A stretch of 38,539 bases of DNA from a virus. The stretch is taken from the IMG/VR virus record IMGVR_UViG_3300027965_000180, positions 1-38,539 of that record. One strand, given 5' to 3'. Shown piece after piece: positions 22,251 through 30,171 of the stretch. Position 1 is the first letter of the stretch, and the number at the start of each line of letters is the position of its first letter. Below the pieces are notes generated by a model. It was not told the DNA's origin. It did not search any database and saw only the letters and a list, made by a program, of their open reading frames with translations. The translations under genes were made by a program, and so were the position numbers.

Positions 22251-23252
22251 ATGGCTGCTCAAAAAGGCATAGGCAGGCTAGTACAGGTAGGGCTCGGCAA
22301 GGAAAGCGTCCGCGGCACTGCAGTAGCGGCGACATACTGGACGCCCTGGAATGACCTCACCATTGACGAAAAGAAAGAATTTGCCGTCGACGCTCAGAGC
22401 TACGGCCTCATCGAAGACAGCACGAACCTGACCCAGACCAAAAAGTGGGCGCAAGGCTCAATCGCCGGCAACGTCCTCGACCAGAGCTTCGGCCTTATCC
22501 TCTACGGGATGTTCGGCACGCTGACGTCGCACTCGACTCACGCCGGAGAAACCGTCGTCTACGACAACATTTTCAATATCGGGGAAAGCGCGCAACACCA
22601 GAGCTTGACCTTCAACCTGCACGATCCGCTTTCCGCACAAGACTACCAGTACGCTAACGGCGTCATCGAGAAGCTCGAGCTGAACATGGCGCTCAAACAG
22701 TTCATCAATTACACGGCTTCTCTGAAAGCTCTTTCCGGCGCAACCCACTCTGCTTTCACTCCATCGACGACAACTGAAAACCGCTTCGTCCCGCAGTATC
22801 TCACCGCAAAATTCGCCAATGCCTATTCCACCATCACTGGCGGGGGCGGCACGACCGTCGCGCTCAAGAGCGCCAAGGTCACGTTCAGTGCGAATGTCGA
22901 AGATCAGGAGGTTCTTGGCAGCTTGTCTCCGGCCGACTTCCTCAACAAGGAATTCAGCGTTGAGGGCACTCTCGAGGCCATCTGGCAAAACGAAAGCGAT
23001 TTCAAGACCGCGTTTATGGGTCCGACCCCGCAGGCGATGCGCCTTGATATCAAAAACACGGATGTGACGATCGGCAGCGCGACCAACCCGGAACTCATCC
23101 TCGACTTTCCGAAGGTCACGTTCCAAGAACTCGGCCGACCGTTCAAGGTCAAAGACCTCGTCTATCAGACGATTAAGTTCAAGGCCGTGTATTCCATCGG
23201 CGACACGCTCATGGCCAAAGCTACGCTCACGAACACCGTGAACGGCTACTAA
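22251..23252 (+). CDS. Major tail tube protein
   Basis: This 333-residue protein starts MAAQKGIGRLVQVGLGKES and has the layout of long phage tail tube proteins: ATYWTPWNDLTIDEKKEF, a series of beta strands, QFINYTASLKALSG, EFSVEGTLEAIWQNESDFKT and the C-terminal IKFKAVYSIGDTLM. It forms the tail tube through which DNA passes. Position between terminator and chaperone is as expected. The message is predicted leaderless, and a large hairpin follows the stop codon. Confidence 0.8.
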   Translation: MAAQKGIGRLVQVGLGKESVRGTAVAATYWTPWNDLTIDEKKEFAVDAQSYGLIEDSTNLTQTKKWAQGSIAGNVLDQSFGLILYGMFGTLTSHSTHAGETVVYDNIFNIGESAQHQSLTFNLHDPLSAQDYQYANGVIEKLELNMALKQFINYTASLKALSGATHSAFTPSTTTENRFVPQYLTAKFANAYSTITGGGGTTVALKSAKVTFSANVEDQEVLGSLSPADFLNKEFSVEGTLEAIWQNESDFKTAFMGPTPQAMRLDIKNTDVTIGSATNPELILDFPKVTFQELGRPFKVKDLVYQTIKFKAVYSIGDTLMAKATLTNTVNGY

Positions 23253-23348
23253 TCTCGGCTGTTCCCTACCCTATCGTCAGTCTCCCCCAGCCCACTCCCC
23301 TGAAGGAGAAAGAGCTGTCCAATCGATAGGGGATAGGGGAGCCGAGAT
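23252..23348 (+). other. Large structured element after the tail tube gene
   Basis: ATCTCGGCT (23252-23260) pairs with AGCCGAGAT (23340-23348), and inside it CCCTATCG (23269-23276) pairs with CGATAGGG (23324-23331). The inner loop carries a small CTCC/GGAG hairpin. The helix starts in the stop codon itself. There is no T-run; it may mark an mRNA 3' end or be a small RNA. Confidence 0.6.
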
Positions 23349-23366
23349 GCCTCGCCTTGCCGAGAC

Positions 23367-23394
23367 TTGACGAAAAACAATCGCGCCGCATAAT
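23367..23394 (+). promoter_or_regulatory. -35/-10 promoter, leaderless start
   Basis: TTGACG, 16 bases, then CATAAT. Predicted initiation is at 23401, 3 nt before the ATG at 23404. This is one of three TTGACG-N16 promoters in the window. Confidence 0.65.
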
Positions 23395-23403
23395 CACTCA
23401 TAT

Positions 23404-23628
23404 ATGGATTATCACAAGACGATGTTGCTTGATCGCAATCGCAGAGCGGTCGGCTCAATTATTGGCCTTAGCTTGGTCGCCCTGACGATAGGATTCGCTG
23501 TCGATCTCGGTTCCTCTCCCGACACGCACCTGATCTTCTATGCAACTGCCGCAGTCACTCTGTTCATTGCGACCCTTGCGTTTGTTGGCGCGGGTATCGA
23601 GCGACGTAAAATAAAAAACGGCATATGA
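23404..23628 (+). CDS. Small two-helix membrane protein in tail module
   Basis: This 74-residue protein has membrane segments at about residues 17-34 (SIIGLSLVALTIGFAVDL) and 43-64 (LIFYATAAVTLFIATLAFVG), with basic ends. It has its own promoter and ends in an ATGA overlap with the chaperone gene. A membrane protein at this site is unusual for a tail operon; it may be an inserted cargo gene supplying a promoter for the tail genes. The function is unknown. Confidence 0.6.
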   Translation: MDYHKTMLLDRNRRAVGSIIGLSLVALTIGFAVDLGSSPDTHLIFYATAAVTLFIATLAFVGAGIERRKIKNGI

Positions 23629-24023
23629 ATCGAGAAACACGCGAATTTATCACTCCTGCCGGTCACAAAATTGTTTTCAATGCATACCTCACTGGGCGCG
23701 AAGCGCAGCAACTCAAGAGCATCATGCTTTCTGCGCTCAAGATGAACGTCGATGACGTTCAGAGCGGGCGCGTAGGACTTGGCGAGGTTCCGAGCGGCTT
23801 CCTCGTAGAGCAGGAGAAACTCGCAATGCGGTTTCTCCTCGTGTCCATAGATGGCATTGCCGACAACACCGATAATGACAAGAACGCCGTAGTCAACCGC
23901 CTGCTTGATCTCCCTGCTTCCGAATACGACGCCGTCGTAAAGGAAATCAACAAGATCCAAAACCCTACGGCGCCGGAGAAGTCCGCGCAGCCTGGCAACG
24001 GTACTACTCAATCGGCGCAGTAG
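23625..24023 (+). CDS. Tail assembly chaperone, short form (gpG-like)
   Basis: This 132-residue protein starts at an ATGA overlap. EFITPAGHKIVFNAYLTGREAQQL is a usual opening of such chaperones, which bind the tape measure during tail assembly. The 0-frame product ends EKSAQPGNGTTQSAQ, a low-complexity tail. A long -1 frame overlaps its 3' end and gives the longer form by frameshifting near 23957-23963. Position just before the tape measure is diagnostic. Confidence 0.85.
   Translation: MNRETREFITPAGHKIVFNAYLTGREAQQLKSIMLSALKMNVDDVQSGRVGLGEVPSGFLVEQEKLAMRFLLVSIDGIADNTDNDKNAVVNRLLDLPASEYDAVVKEINKIQNPTAPEKSAQPGNGTTQSAQ
23957..23988 (+). promoter_or_regulatory. Programmed -1 frameshift signal
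   Basis: The candidate slippery heptamer CCAAAAC (23957-23963; codons CAA AAC) lies 6 nt before a hairpin at 23970-23988 (GCG-c-CGGA and TCCG-CGC around GAAG). The heptamer is not the ideal X-XXY-YYZ form, but A-AAC re-pairing in the A site works. An earlier A-AAG (23939-23942) is an alternative that is further from the hairpin. Confidence 0.6.
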
Positions 24024-24169
24024 AATTTGAAGAGCAGCTCATCGCCATCCTCTGCAAAGAGATGAGCTGGAGTTACGAAACCTACATGGCGCAGCCTACG
24101 TGGTTCATACGCATGCTTTTTGAGCAGTTGAGGGCGGAGGCGGCGCACGCCAAAAGCACGGTACAATGA
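23963..24169 (+). CDS. -1 frame extension of the chaperone (gpGT-like)
   Basis: This frame has no start of its own but encodes 68 residues that look strongly protein-like: YGAGEVRAAWQRYYSIGAVE, then EEQLIAILCKEMSWSYETY and MAQPTWFIRMLFEQLRAEA. W-S-Y-E-T-Y-M-A-Q-P is a typical motif of tail chaperone extensions. With residues 1-113 of the short form, it makes a product of about 181 residues. It is open from 23909 to the TGA at 24167-24169. That stop overlaps the tape measure promoter. Confidence 0.82.
   Translation, partial: PYGAGEVRAAWQRYYSIGAVEFEEQLIAILCKEMSWSYETYMAQPTWFIRMLFEQLRAEAAHAKSTVQ
24162..24167 (+). promoter_or_regulatory. -10 element TACAAT, leaderless start, overlaps stop codon
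   Basis: TACAATGA includes the last codon and stop of the chaperone extension. Predicted initiation is exactly the A of the tape measure ATG at 24174. Confidence 0.6.
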
Positions 24170-24173
24170 GCGC

Positions 24174-25913
24174 ATGGGAGGCTCCGCCCAGCTTCAAATA
24201 ATCCTTTCGCTTATCGACAATGCCACGTCGGCTCTTACTGGCGTGAGCGAGAGTACGCGCCAGTCGCTTGAAAGCATCCAGTCCAAAGCCGACGAGGTGC
24301 GCAACACCTTCGGCCTTCTCGGTGGCGCAATCATCGGCGGCCTTGGCGTACTGGTGGACGCCGCTGCCACAGTCGACACTGCCCAGAGCCAGCTAAATAC
24401 GGCAGTTCAGGCCGGCATCACTGCCGCGAACGACGACACCAACTCAACCAGCGTGCTCGGCAAAGAGAAAGCGAACTTGCAGGAGCAACTTGCAGGCGTA
24501 AACGCCAAAATGGGCGAATACGAGATGAAGATGCAATCGAACTCAGCGGCCAGCGGCACATACGCTAGCAGCATTGCAACCTTGCAGACCAAAGCAGCAG
24601 GTCTCAAAGAACAGCTCGATCAAGTGAACGCCACTCTTGCACTACACGGAACAAGTCTACCCGGCGTCACCGCACAGCTCACCGCCGCGGCCGAGGCCAA
24701 CACCGATCTCGGTTTTTCCATGAGCGATAGCCTTACAATGTACACGCAGCTCTTTCGGGCCACTGACAGCGTCAGCCAGAGCCTACAGGAAGGTTCAGTT
24801 GCGATGGATTTGGCGCGCGCAACCGGCCTCGACCTCGCAGACGCCGCGAAGCAGGTGGAGCTGGCTATGGAGGGGAACGGCCGTGCTCTGAAGCAATACG
24901 GGATAAATCTCAAAGACGGCCTGTCTCCAGGCGAGGCCCTCGCCGAATTGCAGCAGAAGCTCGCCGGCACCGCCCGCGATTACGTGAACACCCCATGGGG
25001 TCAGCTTGACGTCGCCAAGGCCAAGACCGACGAAGTTACCGAAGCCCTAGGCAATGGTCTAATACCGGCTCTCATGACGGTTCTAGCTACCCTAGTCCCA
25101 CTCATCCAAATAGTCACCAAATGGATCGACCAACACCCGATTCTTACGAGGGACATTCTATTGGCAGTCGGAGCCATCGGCCTGCTTTCACTCGGAATAT
25201 CCGCCGTCGCCGGCATCATCTCCGCAGGCATATCCATCTTCCTTGCCTTCTCCACCGTGCTCGACGCAGTTGCCGTCGCGGTCAGCGCTGTCAGCCTGCC
25301 AATGCTTCTCTGGATCGGCGTTATCGCGCTCGTGCTCGCGGCCATCGCGCTGCTCGCCTATGAAATCTATGCGCACTGGGGCGACATCAAAAATTGGACG
25401 ACCGACCTGATGAATTACATTTCAAAGAGCTGGAGCGACACCTGGACTGGCGTTTCCACCTTCTTCAATACACTCTGGAGCACCCTCAAATCCGACATCC
25501 AAGCCGCGATTAATTTCATCGAATCGCTTCTCAATGGGCTCTTTAGCATCGTCTCCAGCATCACCAGCAAGGTCATGGCACCGATTCAAGCCGTGACGAC
25601 CGCCGTATCAGGCATATTCGGCGGCCTCTCGAGTACAGCTTCGTCCCTTCTTAACGTCCCCCACTTTGCAACCGGCGGCATCGTTTCCTCGCCCACGCTC
25701 GCACTCGTAGGCGAGGCAGGACCGGAGGCCATTATCCCCCTTTCCTCATTTGCGGGCGGCACGAGCTTTGCCGGTGCGGGCGGTGGTGGCGCAGGGCAGA
25801 TCGTCATCCAAATCCAAGGCGGCAACTATCTCGACAGCACGGGTGCCACCATGATCGCCAACGCGATCGGCAAACAGATCTTACAGCAGCTGCGCCTCAA
25901 GAACTTCGCCTGA
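24174..25913 (+). CDS. Tape measure protein
   Basis: This 579-residue protein has the tape measure build. An N-terminal helical domain with coiled-coil segments (LQEQLAGVNAKMGEYEMKM) is followed by TDLGFSMSDSLTMYTQLFRA and LADAAKQVELAMEGNGRALKQYG. Hydrophobic helices come next (about 300-400, ILLAVGAIGLLSLGISAVAG and MLLWIGVIALVLAAIALLA), then the C-terminal GIVSSPTLALVGEAGPEAII. It sets tail length and leaves the virion at infection. At the usual 1.5 angstrom per residue it predicts a tail of about 85-90 nm. The message is predicted leaderless. Confidence 0.9.
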   Translation: MGGSAQLQIILSLIDNATSALTGVSESTRQSLESIQSKADEVRNTFGLLGGAIIGGLGVLVDAAATVDTAQSQLNTAVQAGITAANDDTNSTSVLGKEKANLQEQLAGVNAKMGEYEMKMQSNSAASGTYASSIATLQTKAAGLKEQLDQVNATLALHGTSLPGVTAQLTAAAEANTDLGFSMSDSLTMYTQLFRATDSVSQSLQEGSVAMDLARATGLDLADAAKQVELAMEGNGRALKQYGINLKDGLSPGEALAELQQKLAGTARDYVNTPWGQLDVAKAKTDEVTEALGNGLIPALMTVLATLVPLIQIVTKWIDQHPILTRDILLAVGAIGLLSLGISAVAGIISAGISIFLAFSTVLDAVAVAVSAVSLPMLLWIGVIALVLAAIALLAYEIYAHWGDIKNWTTDLMNYISKSWSDTWTGVSTFFNTLWSTLKSDIQAAINFIESLLNGLFSIVSSITSKVMAPIQAVTTAVSGIFGGLSSTASSLLNVPHFATGGIVSSPTLALVGEAGPEAIIPLSSFAGGTSFAGAGGGGAGQIVIQIQGGNYLDSTGATMIANAIGKQILQQLRLKNFA

Positions 25914-25914
25914 T

Positions 25915-26160
25915 ATGCCTCTCTCCCTCATCCCGGACAAGTTCCGCGCACAGTGCGAAGTCAAAGCGTGGCTCATCGCGATTGGCCTTGAACCGCACCC
26001 CGTCGCCCACGAATTCGCGAAAGAAGCCCTTTGCATTCTCAGCATGTACGGCGCACGGGAAGCCTTGCGGTGGATGCACATGCAAACCGCATGCTCCTTG
26101 ATGCTCGCTTCGTTCGGCGCGCGATATGACGACGACGATCTAGAGCACGACCACACTTGA
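25915..26160 (+). CDS. Small tail-region protein, unknown
   Basis: This 81-residue protein begins at a TGA-T-ATG junction with the tape measure gene. It is helical (VKAWLIAIGLEPHPVAHEF, then CILSMYGAREALRWMHMQTA), with an acidic C-terminus. No Shine-Dalgarno is present. Position suggests a minor tail or assembly factor, but no family is recognised. Confidence 0.55.
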   Translation: MPLSLIPDKFRAQCEVKAWLIAIGLEPHPVAHEFAKEALCILSMYGAREALRWMHMQTACSLMLASFGARYDDDDLEHDHT

Positions 26161-26163
26161 ACT

Positions 26164-27663
26164 ATGGCGGCCATTCAGATCAAGAACGGAACCACCGACA
26201 TCTCATCGTCAATCGACTGGCGGTCCCTCGATATCGTTTCTGTCGTCACGAAGGAAAAGGGAAGCGCGAAATTCGACATCCTCAACATCAACAGTCCACA
26301 AATCCCCAATCTCGGAGACACGATCAACATTTACTACAACAGCACCCTGATCTGGGCCGGCACCTGCACTGAGAAAGAAATCGTCATCGATGGCGGCATT
26401 CTGCAGCGCTACAAAATCACCTGCATGGACTGGGGCTTCAAGCTCGATTCGATGGTCGTCCATAAGACGTACCAGAACATGGACCCCGCCGACATCGTCA
26501 CCGACCTTATATCGAACTTCTCATCCGGCTTCACGACCGCGCACGTCCAGCGCGGCAACTTCTTGGTCGCCTCGATCAAATTCAATTATGAGCCAGTCAC
26601 CAAATGTCTCGAATCCCTCGCAAAGCTTATCGGCTGGGATTGGTACGTCGACCCGAACAAAGACGTTCACTTCTTCTTCGCAACCACCAACACGGGCTCG
26701 TCCGAACTGAACCCCGCACCGTTCAACATCGACGACACCAGCGGAGATATTCTCTGGCCGACGCTCGACGTGGATATGTCGATAGCCAACCTCAAGAACA
26801 GCATATACGTCATCGGTGGGACGATGTTCCGTGCCAACACTTCCGGAAACACTCCGGACGTGTACACCACAGTAGCCGGCCAAGTGACGTACTACCTCAC
26901 CTTCCCATACGATACGACGACGCTGGGAACGACATTGAAGGTCACTCTCGACGGCGTTGTTCAATCCGTTGGAATCGACGGGCAAGCATCGCCTGCGTCC
27001 GTGAACTGCCTCTACGGCCAAGGTGCCGGCGGCGGCGCGCAGGGCGGAGCCCCTTACATAAAATTCACCAGCGATCCAGGCGCAGGTCACACGCTCAAAA
27101 TCTTCGGCAACGCGACCCTACCGATCGTAGCTCACCTGACCAATCCGACTTCAATAACAACATACGGTGAATATCAGGACACGATCATCGACAAGCAGAT
27201 CAAGAGCGTGCAGGAAGCACAGGCTCGAGCCGATGCAGAGCTGATCCAATTCGATCACCCCGTGTACGACGTGAAATTCTCGACGCTCGTTTCCGGCCTC
27301 TCGATCGGCCAGACCATCACTCTCAATAGCATCAAGCTCGGCATTACGAATTACCAACTTCTCATCCGTCGAGTCGAAGCGACCTGCTATACGCCCGATC
27401 CCAGCAATACAACCAAGGCTCTGCTTTTTCAGGTCGAAGCGCTGGGCTCAGACAATGTGACCTTCAACGACATCATGATGACCCTCTTGCAAGACAGCCT
27501 TGCGCAGAACGTCACGCCCGACAATTCCATTCTTCAGGAAGTCATCCCGATCAACGAAGAGCTTGATGTGCTCGACTCTATCGCGGTGACAAGTGGCACT
27601 TTACCGTACAAGTGGGGTCCCGGCTCTCCACAACCCGCTTGGAATTTCTTTAAGTGGTCGTGA
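26164..27663 (+). CDS. Tail hub / baseplate protein
   Basis: This 499-residue protein has the outline of siphophage tail hubs (gp27-like, four-domain ring). The beta-barrel N-terminus (STDISSSIDWRSL-like, then GDTINIYYNSTLIWAGTCTE) is followed by YKITCMDWGFKLDSMVVHK, TDLISNFSSGFT and LAKLIGWDWYVDPNKDVHF, a phrase common in hub proteins. A long inserted beta domain spans about 230-330. The C-terminal part has VYDVKFSTLVSGLSIGQTI. It would close the tube end. No Shine-Dalgarno is present. Confidence 0.72.
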   Translation: MAAIQIKNGTTDISSSIDWRSLDIVSVVTKEKGSAKFDILNINSPQIPNLGDTINIYYNSTLIWAGTCTEKEIVIDGGILQRYKITCMDWGFKLDSMVVHKTYQNMDPADIVTDLISNFSSGFTTAHVQRGNFLVASIKFNYEPVTKCLESLAKLIGWDWYVDPNKDVHFFFATTNTGSSELNPAPFNIDDTSGDILWPTLDVDMSIANLKNSIYVIGGTMFRANTSGNTPDVYTTVAGQVTYYLTFPYDTTTLGTTLKVTLDGVVQSVGIDGQASPASVNCLYGQGAGGGAQGGAPYIKFTSDPGAGHTLKIFGNATLPIVAHLTNPTSITTYGEYQDTIIDKQIKSVQEAQARADAELIQFDHPVYDVKFSTLVSGLSIGQTITLNSIKLGITNYQLLIRRVEATCYTPDPSNTTKALLFQVEALGSDNVTFNDIMMTLLQDSLAQNVTPDNSILQEVIPINEELDVLDSIAVTSGTLPYKWGPGSPQPAWNFFKWS

Positions 27664-27672
27664 GATAATAAT
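27664..27672 (+). promoter_or_regulatory. -10 region (GATAATAAT), leaderless start
   Basis: GATAAT (27664-27669, preceded by TGA) or AATAAT (27667-27672) predict initiation at 27676 or 27679. The ATG is at 27679, so both imply a leader of 0-3 nt. Confidence 0.5.
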
Positions 27673-27678
27673 GAGACT

Positions 27679-28269
27679 ATGAAGCTCACCAACGGGCTAC
27701 GCGTCTCAGGCAAAATCACCATTGCCACGTACCGCGCCGGCATGATTGCCGCTATCGCGCCGTTACTTAGGGACCGAAGCACCTACCGCAGGCTCGGCGC
27801 CAACACATCTGAATTCGACGAAGAAATAGCCGATATCAAACGTGCACATTTCATCCGTACTGCCGTTGAGTGCTCAAACCTCGTCATGGACAGCCCCAAT
27901 TACGGGCTCGACCTCATCATCCAGCGCCTTGTCGGGAACAACACCTATAGCCTCAATCTCCTCTGGATCGAGATCGGCACCGGCACCACGGCACCCACCG
28001 TCAACGACACCAGCCTCACCACCCCGTCAGTGCGAGCGGCCGTTTCATTCCAAGAAGATTACGGCGCAACCGACGCTATCGTGCAGGCCTACATCACGGA
28101 CGCAAACTTGCCGAACGCCACCTACGGCGAAGTCGGGAGTTTCGTCGACGGGACTTCCACGATCGGCACTGGACAACTTTTCAATCACGCGCTCATTTCG
28201 CCGACGTACACGAAAGTCAGTGGAGAAGACACCACTATCGAGATCGACATTAATCTCACAAATTCTTGA
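27679..28269 (+). CDS. Tail tip/baseplate protein, unknown family
   Basis: This 196-residue protein follows the hub gene. The N-terminal helix (GMIAAIAPLLRDR) precedes a mixed region ending in beta-rich LLWIEIGTGTTAPTVNDTSL, VSFQEDYGATDAIVQAYIT and TTIEIDINLTNS. The pattern 'IGTGTTAPTVNDTSLTTP' is often seen in phage tail-tip proteins. Its role is inferred from position between hub and fibre. Confidence 0.6.
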   Translation: MKLTNGLRVSGKITIATYRAGMIAAIAPLLRDRSTYRRLGANTSEFDEEIADIKRAHFIRTAVECSNLVMDSPNYGLDLIIQRLVGNNTYSLNLLWIEIGTGTTAPTVNDTSLTTPSVRAAVSFQEDYGATDAIVQAYITDANLPNATYGEVGSFVDGTSTIGTGQLFNHALISPTYTKVSGEDTTIEIDINLTNS

Positions 28270-28270
28270 T

Positions 28271-29974
28271 ATGCGATCCTTTGCCGTCATTTCCGGAGAA
28301 AATGCACTCGCACAGCAGTTCACTAATTTGCGCGCCGATGCCCGCGCCAGCAGCTTCCTGCTCGCGCAACAGATGCTCGGCTACTTCACCCTTTCGACCA
28401 ACCCATCGAATACCCAAACCCTCACGCTCACCATAAACGGCACCGCTGTTGTCTTTACATTCGTCAATTCAATCGGTTCAACCTCCGGCAACGTCCTTAT
28501 AGGCGCGAGCGCCACGGCTACTGTCGCCAACCTGCTCGCCTTGCTCAATCAGCCGCAGACTACGACCGCAACGGGAGTTGCCCTCTCGGCTGCAAACCAA
28601 ACACTTGTTTCGTACCTTTCGTATGCCACTCCCACCGGCGGGACGACATTGTACGTGATGAGCAATAGCACCAATCTATACGCCCCAATCACGAGCTTCT
28701 CGGCCTCGACCACAGCGTCAAGCGATAGCTGGACGAGCCAAACGATGCAGCTCTACGTCCACGCCGGGACAGTGTACGTGAATGGTACGCGCGTCTTATG
28801 GACAGGCGGATCTACGCCGACCGTCACAGCGCCATCGACTCACCCACGCATCGATGTTCTTGCAATAAACAGCTCCAGCACGCTCGCTTGGACGACCGGC
28901 ACCGAGGCGGCGAGCCCGAGCGCCCCAACCTATCCCACAGACCAAATTCCGATCTGTGAACTTTACAACGTCGTGGGAGAGACGGCCCTCTACGACTTTG
29001 ATGACCAGCAAAGCAACCAGGGCTACATCTACACCGACGTGCGCGCCTTCTTAGGCCAGATCGCAAATTGGGGCGCCTTCGTTGATTCGATTATCCCCAA
29101 TTCGAACAACGCGATCGCTCTGGGTAGCGCGAGCAAGCAATTCTCGGCCATTTACGGCGCCACGATTTTCCAGAACGGAGCGGCCATCGCCTCGACCAAA
29201 TTCGGCGGTACCGGGACAGACGGCGCGCTGTCGATATCGAGTGGCACGACAACGATCAACTGTAGCTCGGCGTCTTATCTCGAGAAGAATTACAGTTCCA
29301 TTTCGATCACTGGCAGTACTGGCACGCTCGCTTTCAGTACTCCAAACACCACGACCGGCACAGTGCTTGCCCTCCGTTCGCAGGGTAACGTCACGATCAC
29401 TTCAACCGCGACTGCGGCAATCAACACCACCGGTTTGGGCGGTGGCCTTGGTTCAGGATCAAGCCCTTTCACAACTGGCAATCAGAATGACGGAGCAGGT
29501 GGAGGTGGAGCTGGCTCCACATCGGGACCGGGCTCCCAAGGAGACAGCCTCGCCAATTTTGTCGGCGGCTTCGGCGGCGTCATGCTTCCCGCGCTGTCAC
29601 CCCTAACTCGCATCTCATTACCAGGCGGCAATGGGTCAACTGGCGGAGGAAGCAGTGGCGGCTCAGGTGGCACTGCCGGAGCCGGCTCAGGCGGCCTCTA
29701 TATCGAATGTGCAGGAGCCTATAACTTCACCGGAACGATAAATGCAAGTGGGGGCAACGGAGGAAATGGAACAGGCAACGGAGTCAACGGAGGCGGAGGC
29801 GGAGGCGGCGGAGCTGGAGGAAACGTCCTCATCCTTTACTCGACGCTCACGGCCGATTCCGGAACTTACACGGTCGGCGGCGGTTCAGGGGGGTCAGGGG
29901 CGTTTGGAGGTGGAAACGGGGGAGCCGGCGCAAACGGTTCCACCTATCGAGCTATTAATAACTATCACGCCTGA
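28271..29974 (+). CDS. Tail fibre with glycine-rich adhesin-like tip
   Basis: This 567-residue protein starts at a TGA-T-ATG junction. Residues about 1-130 include beta repeats (LTLTINGTAVVFTFVN). Residues about 150-300 hold TPTVTAPSTHPRIDVLAI, a common fibre/baseplate segment. NNAIALGSASKQFSAIYGAT is a trimeric fibre motif. From about residue 390 the protein is built of Gly-rich stretches (GGSGGTAGAGSGG, GGGGGGGGAGGN) that recall the polyglycine sandwich of phage adhesins. It is the likely host-binding protein. Confidence 0.75.
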   Translation: MRSFAVISGENALAQQFTNLRADARASSFLLAQQMLGYFTLSTNPSNTQTLTLTINGTAVVFTFVNSIGSTSGNVLIGASATATVANLLALLNQPQTTTATGVALSAANQTLVSYLSYATPTGGTTLYVMSNSTNLYAPITSFSASTTASSDSWTSQTMQLYVHAGTVYVNGTRVLWTGGSTPTVTAPSTHPRIDVLAINSSSTLAWTTGTEAASPSAPTYPTDQIPICELYNVVGETALYDFDDQQSNQGYIYTDVRAFLGQIANWGAFVDSIIPNSNNAIALGSASKQFSAIYGATIFQNGAAIASTKFGGTGTDGALSISSGTTTINCSSASYLEKNYSSISITGSTGTLAFSTPNTTTGTVLALRSQGNVTITSTATAAINTTGLGGGLGSGSSPFTTGNQNDGAGGGGAGSTSGPGSQGDSLANFVGGFGGVMLPALSPLTRISLPGGNGSTGGGSSGGSGGTAGAGSGGLYIECAGAYNFTGTINASGGNGGNGTGNGVNGGGGGGGGAGGNVLILYSTLTADSGTYTVGGGSGGSGAFGGGNGGAGANGSTYRAINNYHA

Positions 29975-29976
29975 GT

Positions 29977-30165
29977 ATGAGTCTCATCATCGATCCACAA
30001 ACCAACGAACGCGTCTACGAACTCTGCTGCCACTGCGGCGAAAAAGGCGGCGAAATCCGTTTCCCCGAAAATCACGGCCGCGATAGCGACCAGGCGCTCG
30101 AGCAGGAACTCAACACTATTTATTCCCATACTTGCGACCAGCACACTCAGCAGGTGATACAATGA
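29977..30165 (+). CDS. Small Cys-containing protein
   Basis: This 62-residue protein begins 2 nt after the fibre stop. YELCCHCGEKGGEIRFPEN has C17, C18 and C20, and a later HTCDQH adds a Cys between two His, so zinc binding is possible. The rest is acidic. The final codons CAA TGA belong to the next promoter (TACAATGA). The function is unknown. Confidence 0.55.
   Translation: MSLIIDPQTNERVYELCCHCGEKGGEIRFPENHGRDSDQALEQELNTIYSHTCDQHTQQVIQ
30155..30163 (+). promoter_or_regulatory. Extended -10 (TGaTACAAT), leaderless start, overlaps stop codon
   Basis: TG-A-TACAAT is followed by GA completing the TGA stop of the previous gene. Predicted initiation is at 30170, 2 nt before the ATG at 30172. 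The stretch TACAATGAACGCAT nearly repeats the tape measure promoter. Confidence 0.65.
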
Positions 30166-30171
30166 ACGCAT

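Noticed and set aside
27842-28270. Upstream in-frame extension of the fibre gene to 27842
   Set aside because: The sequence before 28271 is the out-of-frame reading of the 27679 gene; the TGA-T-ATG junction and a sensible N-terminus mark 28271 as the start.
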